Shown one piece after another: positions 8,577 to 20,119 of a stretch of DNA of 64,000 bases (position 1 is the first letter of the stretch; every line of letters starts with the position of its first letter). The stretch lies in the NCBI RefSeq assembly GCF_001808185.1, contig NZ_CP017668.1:3724815-3788814 (forward strand). The letters run 5' to 3'. A program made the position numbers and the translations under genes. Origin of the DNA: Jeongeupia sp. USM3. GTDB lineage: Bacteria > Pseudomonadota > Gammaproteobacteria > Burkholderiales > Chitinibacteraceae. Under the pieces are notes generated by a model that ran no database searches, was not told the origin of the DNA, and worked only from the letters and a program-made list of their open reading frames with translations.

Positions 8577-10178
8577 ATGATGCCGCATGCCGCCACACAC
8601 CTCCTTGATGTGCACGCACTCAGCGTGAATTACCCCGGTGCTTCCGCGCCGGCGGTCGACGCCGTCGGCTTTACGCTGGCGGCCGGTGAAACGCTGGCCA
8701 TCGTCGGCGGCTCGGGGTCGGGCAAGAGCGTGACCGCCAGGGCGCTGATGCGGCTCGATCCGGATGCACGCTGCAGCGGCCGGGTCCTGTTCGCCGGCGA
8801 CGACGTGCTGGCGATGTCGCGGCGGCAATTGCGCGGGCTGCGCGGCGCCGGGATCGGCATGGTGTTCCAGGAGCCGCTGTCGGCGCTGAACCCGGTGATG
8901 AGCGTCGCCGCGCAGCTCGGCGAAGCGCTGGCGCTGCATCGCGGTCTGGGCGGCCGTGCGGCGCAGGCCGAGATGGCCGCGCTGCTGCAGCGTGTCGGGC
9001 TCGACGAAACGATGCTGGCACGCTTCCCGCACCAGCTCTCCGGCGGCCAGCGGCAGCGGGTGCTGATCGCGATCGCGCTGGCCGGCACCCCCAGGCTGCT
9101 GGTCGCCGACGAGCCGACGACGGCGCTCGACGCCCACCTGCGCCGCCAGGTGCTCGCGCTGCTCAAGTCACTGGCGACCGAATCGGGCATGGGCCTGCTG
9201 CTGATCTCGCACGACTTGCCGCTGGTGCGCGATTTCGCCGACCGCGTCGCGGTGATGCACGAAGGCCGCATCGTCGAGATGGCGGAAACGGAGCGACTGT
9301 TTGCCGCGCCGGCACACCCGTACACGAAGGCCCTGCTGGCGGCGCGCAGCGTCCGGCTGGCGCGGCCGATCGCCGATGACGCAAGGCCGCTGCTGCGCGC
9401 CACCGGCCTGCATTGCCGTTACCGCCGTTCGCGCGGCTGGCTGCGTCGTCCGGAACACGTCGATGCGCTGTCGTCGGTCGATTTCTCGCTGGCGCGCGGC
9501 GAGACGCTCGGCGTCGTCGGCGCGTCCGGCTCGGGCAAGACCACGCTGGGACTGGCGCTGCTGCGTCTGGTGCGTGAAGCCCGCGGCAGCATCGCATTCC
9601 ACCTCGGCGACGACGTGCTGCCGCTCGATGCGCTCTCGGGCAGCGCGCTGCGCCGGGCGCGGCGGCATCTGCAGGTCGTGCTGCAGGATCCCTTCGCGTC
9701 GCTGTCGCCGCGGCTCACCGTCGGCGAGATCGTCGGCGAGGGTCTGAAGGTCCATCAGCCCGATCTCGACCCGCTCGAGCGGCGGCGACAGGTGATCGCG
9801 GCGCTGGCCGAGGTCGGCCTTACGGCCGACGTGGCCGACCGCTATCCGCATGCGTTTTCGGGCGGACAGCGGCAGCGGATCGCCATCGCCCGGGCGCTGA
9901 TCGTCTCGCCGGACGTGCTGGTGCTCGACGAGCCAACGTCGGCGCTCGACGCGCATATCGCCGTGCAGGTGCTGACGCTGCTGGCCGAGCTGCAGCATCG
10001 CCGCGGCATCGGCTACGTGCTGATCACGCACGATCTTGCCGTCGTCCGCGCGCTGGCGCACCGGGTCATGGTGCTGCACGCGGGCGAGGTCGTCGAGCAG
10101 GGCGCGGTCGATGCAGTGTTCGCGGCGCCGTCGAATCCTTACACCAGATCGCTGATTTCGGCCGCAGCACTGCCCTGA
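8577..10178 (+). CDS. yejF: Peptide ABC transporter ATPase, duplicated cassette
   Basis: Two full ABC cassettes in 533 residues, the YejF/DdpF-like architecture. First half: Walker A GGSGSGKS (44-51), signature LSGGQRQRV, Walker B LLVADEPT. Second half: Walker A GASGSGKT (about 315-322), signature FSGGQRQRI, Walker B VLVLDEPT. Each half ends with the oligopeptide-transporter tail PYTKALL or PYTRSLI. It should power YejB/YejE; no other ATPase lies near those permeases. Unlike the classical operon it is detached from yejABE by two genes on the opposite strand. A second ATG lies three bases downstream. Confidence 0.85.
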   Translation: MMPHAATHLLDVHALSVNYPGASAPAVDAVGFTLAAGETLAIVGGSGSGKSVTARALMRLDPDARCSGRVLFAGDDVLAMSRRQLRGLRGAGIGMVFQEPLSALNPVMSVAAQLGEALALHRGLGGRAAQAEMAALLQRVGLDETMLARFPHQLSGGQRQRVLIAIALAGTPRLLVADEPTTALDAHLRRQVLALLKSLATESGMGLLLISHDLPLVRDFADRVAVMHEGRIVEMAETERLFAAPAHPYTKALLAARSVRLARPIADDARPLLRATGLHCRYRRSRGWLRRPEHVDALSSVDFSLARGETLGVVGASGSGKTTLGLALLRLVREARGSIAFHLGDDVLPLDALSGSALRRARRHLQVVLQDPFASLSPRLTVGEIVGEGLKVHQPDLDPLERRRQVIAALAEVGLTADVADRYPHAFSGGQRQRIAIARALIVSPDVLVLDEPTSALDAHIAVQVLTLLAELQHRRGIGYVLITHDLAVVRALAHRVMVLHAGEVVEQGAVDAVFAAPSNPYTRSLISAAALP

Positions 10179-10304
10179 GTACGTGCGCCGTCAACGGTGT
10201 GTCATCAGGGGCAGACACTGCCGATTACACCTATAAGTATTCGGTAATATTTGTTCTAATATGCGGCCCATCAATATAACCATAACAATGGTAGGGATAT
10301 TGAA

Positions 10305-11882
10305 ATGCGTCGCAACGAACCGGTGACAGGGCGGGAAATCAAGGTCGACCCGCATCGCCCGCTTGTCAGTAAAACCGATCTGAAGGGCAGGATCACCTAC
10401 GCAAATCCAGCATTTACTGACATCTGCGGTTTCAGCCGGGACGAACTGCTCGGCAGCCCGCACAATCTGGTCCGCCATCCGGACATGCCGCCGGCGGCCT
10501 TTGCCGACCTGTGGCAAACCTTGCAGGCAGACCTGCCGTGGCGGGGCATCGTCAAGAACCGCGCCAGGAACGGCGACCACTACTGGGTCGAAGCCTTCGT
10601 TACGCCGCTTTTGAGCAACGGCGAAAAAACCGGCTACATGTCGGTACGCAATGCGCCGAGTGAAGCGCAGATCCGCGATGCCGAGGCGCTTTACGGCGCG
10701 GTGAACCAGCGGCAGGCGTCGCTGCCGCCAACGCGCTGGCCGAGCACGCTGGCACTGCAGTGGCGGCTGGCGCTGGTGCTTGCCGTGCTGCTGGCGCTGT
10801 CCGGTGCGGCGCTGTGGGTCGAGCCGCTTTACTGCCTGATCGTTGCGACTGGCGTTGCCGCCGCCGGCTGGGTGTGGCTGCGGGCGAGCTGGCAGGCGCC
10901 GCTGGCGGCCGCCAGCGCGGCGATCGGGCAGATGGCCGAAGGCAACTTCCGCTTCGAGACCCGTACCGGTGCGCCGCACGAATGCGCGCGCCTGCTGCTG
11001 CAGATCGAGGCGATGCGGATCAGCCTGCGTGCGGTGATCGCCGACGTCGTTTCGGCGGCCGACACCGTGGGCGAGCGTGCCGGCAAGGTCGCCGGCGATA
11101 CGGCGTCGATGAGCGAACGCGCGCATTCGCAGTCCGACGGCGTGGCCGGTGTGGCCGCGGCGCTCGAGCAACTGACCGTTTCGGTCGACGAAATCCACGA
11201 CTCGACGCGGCAGAGCGCGGCCCATGCCGATCGGGCCGGCGAACTGGCCAGGCGCGGCAGCGGGGAGATGCGTGCAGCGCAGCAGGCGACGCAACAGGTT
11301 GTCGCCGTCGTCGACACGGCGCGCGAGACGCTGGGGGCGCTGTCCGATGCCGTTCATAATATCGACACCGTGACACGGACGATCCGCGAGATTGCCGACC
11401 AGACCAATCTGCTGGCGCTCAACGCGGCGATCGAGGCCGCGCGTGCCGGCGAGCAGGGACGCGGCTTTGCCGTCGTCGCCGACGAAGTCCGCAAGCTCGC
11501 CGAACGGACCAGCCAGAGCACCGCTGACATCAGCGCAACGATTGCCACCATCGCCGAGCGCTCCGGTCTGGCGCAGGCGAGCATGGGGCAGGCGGTCGAT
11601 GCGGTGCGGCAGGGTACGGCGATGATCGACGACTGCGAGCGGACGCTGCAGCAGATCTGTGACGCGAGCGGCGGCGTCGAGCGGTCGGCGCACGAGATTG
11701 ACGGCATGCTCCGGCAGCAATCGCAGGCGGCCACCGAGGTCGCGGCGCGGATGGAAAAAATCAGCGCACTGACCGAGCAGAACGGTGCGGCGAATGCCGG
11801 CATCAGCGATGCCGCAGCCGCACTGTCGACGGTGGCCAACGAGCTGCACGCGATGCTGCAGCAGTTCGAGAAATCGCGCTGA
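10305..11882 (+). CDS. Aer-like methyl-accepting chemotaxis protein with PAS sensor
   Basis: Chemoreceptor of 525 residues. An N-terminal cytosolic PAS domain (about 15-115) starts with ITYANPAFTDICGFSRDEL, as in Aer redox/energy sensors. Two adjacent membrane segments (about 147-190) have almost no periplasmic loop, so the ligand is sensed inside the cell. A HAMP-like region and the signalling coiled coil follow, with the conserved tip EIADQTNLLALNAAIEAARA and FAVVADEVRKLAERT, which contact CheA/CheW. The upstream gap 10179-10304 is AT-rich and probably carries its promoter. No other chemotaxis genes are present. Confidence 0.88.
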   Translation: MRRNEPVTGREIKVDPHRPLVSKTDLKGRITYANPAFTDICGFSRDELLGSPHNLVRHPDMPPAAFADLWQTLQADLPWRGIVKNRARNGDHYWVEAFVTPLLSNGEKTGYMSVRNAPSEAQIRDAEALYGAVNQRQASLPPTRWPSTLALQWRLALVLAVLLALSGAALWVEPLYCLIVATGVAAAGWVWLRASWQAPLAAASAAIGQMAEGNFRFETRTGAPHECARLLLQIEAMRISLRAVIADVVSAADTVGERAGKVAGDTASMSERAHSQSDGVAGVAAALEQLTVSVDEIHDSTRQSAAHADRAGELARRGSGEMRAAQQATQQVVAVVDTARETLGALSDAVHNIDTVTRTIREIADQTNLLALNAAIEAARAGEQGRGFAVVADEVRKLAERTSQSTADISATIATIAERSGLAQASMGQAVDAVRQGTAMIDDCERTLQQICDASGGVERSAHEIDGMLRQQSQAATEVAARMEKISALTEQNGAANAGISDAAAALSTVANELHAMLQQFEKSR

Positions 11883-11886
11883 CCGG

Positions 11887-12807
<921 letters not shown>

Positions 12808-12895
12808 GGGTTCTCCGTGGGTTTGCGGTCTTCCTTCCACATCGGGGGTGTTCGGCGCGATTCAAGCCGTCATTCTGCCCGCTGTCGCCGGTAAT

Positions 12896-12921
12896 AAAAC
12901 ACCCCGCGGCGCGGGGTGTGG
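12896..12921 (-). terminator. Intrinsic terminator of clpB
   Basis: On the reverse strand ACACCCCGCGCCGCGGGGTGT folds into a GC-rich hairpin and is followed by TTTTATT. It lies 14 bases beyond the clpB stop codon. Confidence 0.75.
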
Positions 12922-12934
12922 CGAGGATGGCGCA

Positions 12935-15511
<2,577 letters not shown>

Positions 15512-15547
15512 GGTTTCTCCTCGCAGGCAGAAGTTCTGTATGCATGC

Positions 15548-15576
15548 TAGATGGAGCAGGCCCCTCGCATTTCAAG
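15548..15576 (-). promoter_or_regulatory. Predicted sigma-32 (heat-shock) promoter of clpB
   Basis: On the reverse strand CTTGAAA (15576-15570) and CTCCATCTA (15556-15548) are 13 bp apart, close to the sigma-32 consensus CTTGAAA and CCCCATNTA. The start codon of clpB follows 37 bp downstream with GAGGAGA as ribosome site. Confidence 0.75.
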
Positions 15577-15604
15577 CGGAAAAACCACCGGCCCGGCAGG
15601 GGGA

Positions 15605-17041
15605 TCAACCGGCGCGCCGGGCCTCGCCGGCGCCGGTCACGCCGGCGGCCGCGGCACCCTCCGGCAGCGGATCGTCGATCCGTGCAAACAGCAGTGCCGG
15701 TGCGGCGATGACGACGCCGATGCACAGATAGGTGTGCAGGAATACCGTGTGCAGCTGCGGCGAGCCGGTGGCGAAGTGGCCGCCGAACGCGGCCAGCAGC
15801 AGGCCGACCAGCGCGGCACCGAGGCTCATCGTCAGTTGCATGATCATCGACATCAGCCCGTTGCCGCTGCCGGCCAGGCCGTTGTCGAGGTCCTTGAGCA
15901 TATAGGTGTTCATCGCCGAGAAACGCGTGGCGTTGAGCCCGCCCTGAACGGCCATCAGCAAGGCCATCGGCCAGTACAGCCCGGCCAGCCCGCACAGGCC
16001 GATGCCGACGATGGTCAGGCCGAGTGCTGCCGTGGTGGCGCTCAGCACGCGACGGTATCCGAAGCGCCGGACGGTACCGACGACGACGCGCTTCATCGAC
16101 ATCGACCCGATCACGGTCGGAATCGACATCAGCCCGGCGTGCAGCGGGCTGAAGCCGAGGCCCATCTGCAGGAACAGCGGCGTCAGCAGCGGCAGTGCGC
16201 CGGTACCTATGCGGCCGAAGAAGCTGCCGAACGCCCCCATCCGGAAGCTCGGCACCGAGAACAGCCGGGGGCTGAATAGTGGCGTGGCATGGCGCTGCGC
16301 GTGTTGCCAGTACAGCGCCAATGCCAGCGCGGCGGCGGACAGCATCGGCACGACCGCGTCCATGCCCAGGTGCAGCTCGCCGGCGCCTTCGAGCGACAGC
16401 GTCAGCATCGCCATCACGACCGCGGCAAGGACGAAGCCGGTGACATCGAAATCCGGGTTGTGATCGAGCTTGAAGTTGGGCATCAGCCGCGCCGTGGCGA
16501 TGATGCCGAGCAGACCGATCGGCAGGTTGATCAGGAAGATCCAGTGCCACGACGCGTACTCGACCAGAAAGCCGCCGAGCGTCGGTCCGACCAAAGGGCC
16601 GATCAGGCCGGGCAGCGTGACGAAGTTCATCGCCGCCATGAAGTCCTTGCGCGGCACGGCTTTGAACACGGTCAGGCGTCCGACCGGCACCATCATCGCG
16701 CCGCCGGCGCCCTGCAGCATGCGGGCGACAACCAGCGCGCCGAGGTCCGGTGCAAGCGCACAGGCGAGCGAGCCGGTGGTGAACAGCGCAATCGCGGTGA
16801 TGAAGATGCGGCGAACGCCGAAGCGGTCGGCCAGCCAGCCGCTGGCCGGCAGCAGCACGGCGACGGTCAGCACGTAGGCGATCGCGACCGACTGCATCCG
16901 CAACGGATTTTCGCCAAGGCTGTGCGCCATCGACGGCAACGCGGTGTTGACGATGGTGGCGTCCAGCGTCTCCATGAAAAAGCCGATCGCCACCAGCCAC
17001 AACAGCCAGCGGGTCGAACCCGCATTGTTTTCGGTCTGCAT
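15605..17041 (-). CDS. mdtD: DHA2-family multidrug efflux MFS transporter, MdtD-like
   Basis: Fourteen-helix-type major facilitator of 478 residues (E. coli MdtD is 471). Diagnostic text: DATIVNTALPSMA in helix 1, PASGWLADRFGVRR for motif A, LQGAGGAMMVPVGRLTVFK for motif C-like helix, and the region SMNTYMLKDL conserved in MdtD. It exports drugs or metabolites by proton antiport; its true substrate is not settled even in E. coli. The start at 17041 (MQTENNAG) is chosen over an ATG six codons upstream. Two identical-type dyads 40 and 84 bp upstream suggest control by a dedicated regulator not encoded next to it. Confidence 0.82.
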   Translation of the reverse strand: MQTENNAGSTRWLLWLVAIGFFMETLDATIVNTALPSMAHSLGENPLRMQSVAIAYVLTVAVLLPASGWLADRFGVRRIFITAIALFTTGSLACALAPDLGALVVARMLQGAGGAMMVPVGRLTVFKAVPRKDFMAAMNFVTLPGLIGPLVGPTLGGFLVEYASWHWIFLINLPIGLLGIIATARLMPNFKLDHNPDFDVTGFVLAAVVMAMLTLSLEGAGELHLGMDAVVPMLSAAALALALYWQHAQRHATPLFSPRLFSVPSFRMGAFGSFFGRIGTGALPLLTPLFLQMGLGFSPLHAGLMSIPTVIGSMSMKRVVVGTVRRFGYRRVLSATTAALGLTIVGIGLCGLAGLYWPMALLMAVQGGLNATRFSAMNTYMLKDLDNGLAGSGNGLMSMIMQLTMSLGAALVGLLLAAFGGHFATGSPQLHTVFLHTYLCIGVVIAAPALLFARIDDPLPEGAAAAGVTGAGEARRAG

Positions 17042-17080
17042 CCCGCAACACCTTGCCAAAGCCTTGCCGGCTCCGGATCA

Positions 17081-17139
17081 CGTAATCCAATTACGCAATG
17101 CTAGGCGTGTGGTACGCAGAATTCCGTAATCTTATTACG
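17081..17139 (-). promoter_or_regulatory. Paired operator-like dyads upstream of mdtD
   Basis: CGTAATCCAATTACG (17081-17095) and CGTAATCTTATTACG (17125-17139) are two perfect CGTAAT-N3-ATTACG inverted repeats whose centres are 44 bp apart, about four helical turns. Both lie between the start of mdtD and the stop of the downstream-facing diguanylate cyclase gene on the same strand. They look like binding sites for a dimeric repressor or activator. Confidence 0.6.
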
Positions 17140-17148
17140 TTGTTTTAA

Positions 17149-18495
17149 TCAACTATCTGGCATGTCGGCCATCTGGCCGCCGGTGTGCTTCGAACCGGCA
17201 CTGACCACCCGGTTGCGTCCAAGGCGCTTGGCTTCGTAGAGCGCCTGGTCGGCGCGTTCGAGGAACTGCGACAGCGGTTCGTCGGCCAGCGTCGCCACGC
17301 CGAAGCTCGCGGTCAGCGGCCGACCGGTCGGCCAGTCGGCCGCTTCGATCGACTGGCGCAGCGACTCGGCCAACTGGCCGGCGTGCTCGAGGCTGGTGCC
17401 AGGGCAGAAAATGACGAACTCCTCGCCGCCCCAGCGCACCAGGTAGTCACGCAGGCGGATGCGCTTGCGGAGCAGGGCGGTGAAGTGCTGCAGTACCTGG
17501 TCGCCGACGGCATGACCATGCTCGTCGTTGACCCGCTTGAAATGGTCGATGTCGCAGAACAGCGCGGCAAACGACTGCTTGCTGATCTGGCTCATCGCCG
17601 CCTCGTCAAGCAGTGCGTCGCGCACGCCCGCACGGTTGAGCGCGCCGGTCAGCGGGTCGTGCTTGGCGAGTTCGCCGATCTTGGCGTTTTCGATCATCAG
17701 CGTGGCGTTCAGCGCGCTGAGTTCCTGCTCGCGTTCGCGGCTGTGCGCCAGCGTGCGACGCATGCCGATCTGCCCGCGCAGCAGGTAGGCGAGTGCGGCG
17801 CCGACCCACAGCGCGATGATGAATAGCGCCATCTCGCCGGTGCTGACCCATTTGCCGCGGAATTCGACATAGTCGATGGTGATGCTGCGCAGTGCGTTTT
17901 CGCGCACGCCGGCGGTGTCGATCATGATGACCGGCACATTGTCCATTTCGACCGCAGCGCGCTCGACCGGGATCTTGTGGTTGACCAGCCACCACGAGGC
18001 GACGTTGAAAGCGCGCAGCGGCACCTGGATCTCGCGACCGTCGTCGCGCGGATCGAACTGCAGTTCGTTGAGCCGCCAGCTCAGCGAATCGTCGGCACTG
18101 GCGTCCCGGGGGTCGAAATTGCGCACGAAGATGCGCAGCCGGGGATTGCCGCTGCCGGCGCTGCGCAGCTTGAACGCAATGTGCTGAAAGCGCGACAGGT
18201 CGACGCCGTGCTGCGGCTTTTCGCTGAGCCAGATTGCCAGTTCGCAGAACGGCCACTCGTACTGGTCGCGCAGCGTACAGCCGAACACGATGCGCTTGTC
18301 CTGCACCGCCAGCGTCGCTACCGATGCGCCGCCGCTCTCGCGGTCGTCGACGATCTGCAGCCGGTACGGACTCTCGCCGTCGATGCGCAGCACCCGGTCC
18401 AGCCCGAAGTACTGCCAGAGCAGCAGGCCGATGCTGATGACCAGCAGGGCAACGATGGCGGGGCGCAGGATTCGGTGCGGGTCGGACTGAGGCAT
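17149..18495 (-). CDS. Membrane diguanylate cyclase with periplasmic sensor
   Basis: Protein of 448 residues. A membrane segment (about 10-30) is followed by a periplasmic region of about 180 residues with a beta-rich, carbohydrate-binding-like look (FGCTLRDQYEWPFCELAIWL, ITIDYVEFRG), then a second membrane segment near 222-242, a short coiled coil and a GGDEF domain (about 280-435). The active-site loop is intact (RWGGEEFVIF) and DHFKRVND is conserved, so it should make cyclic-di-GMP. An RxxD inhibitory site is not evident immediately upstream of the loop. The ligand of the sensor is unknown. It reads toward mdtD, which has its own promoter region. Confidence 0.85.
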   Translation of the reverse strand: MPQSDPHRILRPAIVALLVISIGLLLWQYFGLDRVLRIDGESPYRLQIVDDRESGGASVATLAVQDKRIVFGCTLRDQYEWPFCELAIWLSEKPQHGVDLSRFQHIAFKLRSAGSGNPRLRIFVRNFDPRDASADDSLSWRLNELQFDPRDDGREIQVPLRAFNVASWWLVNHKIPVERAAVEMDNVPVIMIDTAGVRENALRSITIDYVEFRGKWVSTGEMALFIIALWVGAALAYLLRGQIGMRRTLAHSREREQELSALNATLMIENAKIGELAKHDPLTGALNRAGVRDALLDEAAMSQISKQSFAALFCDIDHFKRVNDEHGHAVGDQVLQHFTALLRKRIRLRDYLVRWGGEEFVIFCPGTSLEHAGQLAESLRQSIEAADWPTGRPLTASFGVATLADEPLSQFLERADQALYEAKRLGRNRVVSAGSKHTGGQMADMPDS

Positions 18496-18817
18496 GCTTT
18501 CAATGTCGATAAATTAGTGTTTGCTAATTAGAACGCTTTTCCGGTCGCGAGCACAAACGATCCGGGCGGTTTACTCGCGCAACTACATGGTTTTCCGGCT
18601 TTGCAGGTAATCATGCATTCCGGATTGCCAAATTTTTATGAAATCGGATTGTAAATCAATGCGTTGTTATCTTTAAATATATTGTCGTATTGGGTAATGA
18701 ATACGCCGGCTGGCGCTTATGTAAGCGCTTGCCGGCCACTACGTCATCATTACCAATGCCAAGCCACGGTGCGCATCGTACATTCCGCGCTTATCAAATC
18801 GCCGACGTCATATACCC
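18496..18817. other. AT-rich intergenic gap with a 69-nt imperfect palindrome
   Basis: This 322-bp gap between divergent genes is much richer in A/T than its surroundings and has no convincing open frame. Positions 18689-18757 form a long imperfect palindrome: outer arms ATTGGGTAATGA and TCATTACCAAT, inner arms GCCGGCTGGCGCTTA and TAAGCGCTTGCCGGC with a two-base centre. No T-run follows, so it is not an ordinary terminator. It could be an operator, a cruciform or a structured 5' leader of the FUSC gene. Confidence 0.55.
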
Positions 18818-19852
18818 ATGCTGCTTCATCCCGCCCTGACCCTGCAGCGTACCCCGGCGAACCGCCGGCGCATGCTGCGCGCGGCGATTGCCGTCGGTCT
18901 GCCGCTGGCGGTCGCGCTGTTGCGGGGCGAGTTCCTGCCGGCGGTCTATGGCGCGGTCGCGGGTTTCTACACGCTGTTCGTCGACAGCGGCGGCGATACC
19001 GGCGAGCGGCTGGCGGCGATCCTCTACATGACGGTCGGCATGCTGCTGGCCGGCATCGCCGGTGTCGTCGGTCATCTGGTTCCGGGGGCGTCGCTGCTGC
19101 TGCTGATCGGCTTTACCGCCGTTGCCGGCTGGCTGCAGGGTGCCGGCAGCGCGGTCGAGTTCATCGGCAAGTACTGGCTGATCGCCTTCCTGTTCGGCGA
19201 CAGCGCGCCGGACCTGCCGCCGCTGTGCGGCACCTACCTGATCGTCGGCGGGCTGGCGGGGATGCTGGCGGTGCTGATCGACCTGGCGATCGCCCGCAAG
19301 CCCGAGCCGCAGAGCGCGCCGATGCTGCGCGATGCGGCCCGGCACCTTCTGCGCCGGCGCCACACCAACGGCGCGTTCACGATCTACTTCATGGTGCTGG
19401 TCGTCGCCGGCTACGTGGTCGGCCACTGGCTCGGGCTGGCGCGCGCCTACTGGGTGCCGCTGACGATCGTCATCGTCACCGTCTACGATCCGCGCCACAG
19501 CATCCACAAGCTGATCCAGCGTCTGGCCGGTTCGCTGATCGGCGCCGTGCTCGGCGCGCTGATCGTGCATTTCGTCCGCGCCGAGTGGGCGCTGGCGCTG
19601 TGCGTGACCGCGATGGCGGTCTGGCTGCCGGCGGCACAGGCGCGCAATTACTGGGTTGCGGTGATTCCGATCACCGCGCTGGTGATGGTCCTGCTCGACT
19701 TCGGCATCCTGCGCGGCAGCATGTCGGCGACCGATTTCGCGCTGGCGCGGATGGCCGACACCGTGGTCGGCTGCCTGATCTGCGGGCTGGGGGCGGCGAT
19801 CTACCTGCGCCTGCTGCCGCGGATCGAGGCTGCGCAAAAGCGGCGCCGCTAG
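18818..19852 (+). CDS. FUSC-type integral membrane protein
   Basis: Protein of 344 residues with two blocks of membrane segments (about 20-150 and 190-340) separated by a short cytosolic linker (ARKPEPQSAPMLRDAARHL). The second block, with YWVPLTIVIVTVYDPRHS followed by LAGSLIGAVLGALI, matches the FUSC_2/aromatic-acid-exporter-like fold found in YccS and AaeB relatives. It is about half the length of those proteins and lacks their large cytosolic domain. A role in exporting aromatic acids is possible but unproven. It stands alone, with 268 bp before pta in which I see no gene. Confidence 0.65.
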   Translation: MLLHPALTLQRTPANRRRMLRAAIAVGLPLAVALLRGEFLPAVYGAVAGFYTLFVDSGGDTGERLAAILYMTVGMLLAGIAGVVGHLVPGASLLLLIGFTAVAGWLQGAGSAVEFIGKYWLIAFLFGDSAPDLPPLCGTYLIVGGLAGMLAVLIDLAIARKPEPQSAPMLRDAARHLLRRRHTNGAFTIYFMVLVVAGYVVGHWLGLARAYWVPLTIVIVTVYDPRHSIHKLIQRLAGSLIGAVLGALIVHFVRAEWALALCVTAMAVWLPAAQARNYWVAVIPITALVMVLLDFGILRGSMSATDFALARMADTVVGCLICGLGAAIYLRLLPRIEAAQKRRR

Positions 19853-20119
19853 CCGGCGGCCATCGTGGATGGTCAAATTGATTGACGTTGTTTCGTCCGG
19901 ATGTCAATGGTTGCGAGACGCAGCCATGACGCCGAGCAAATTTCATGCGGCCGGCGTAACAAGTACCGCCACCGGTTGCAGGCGATGAACTACATTTGCG
20001 GCATCGACATCGGGCGCAAGCGCCTGTGCCGCCTGCGCTCATGACAGGGGCAAGCGCGCAGGGCGCCACCGTATCTCAAGCAGCAGTCCGGGCTCCGCGC
20101 CCATAAGAGGAATCGACAT

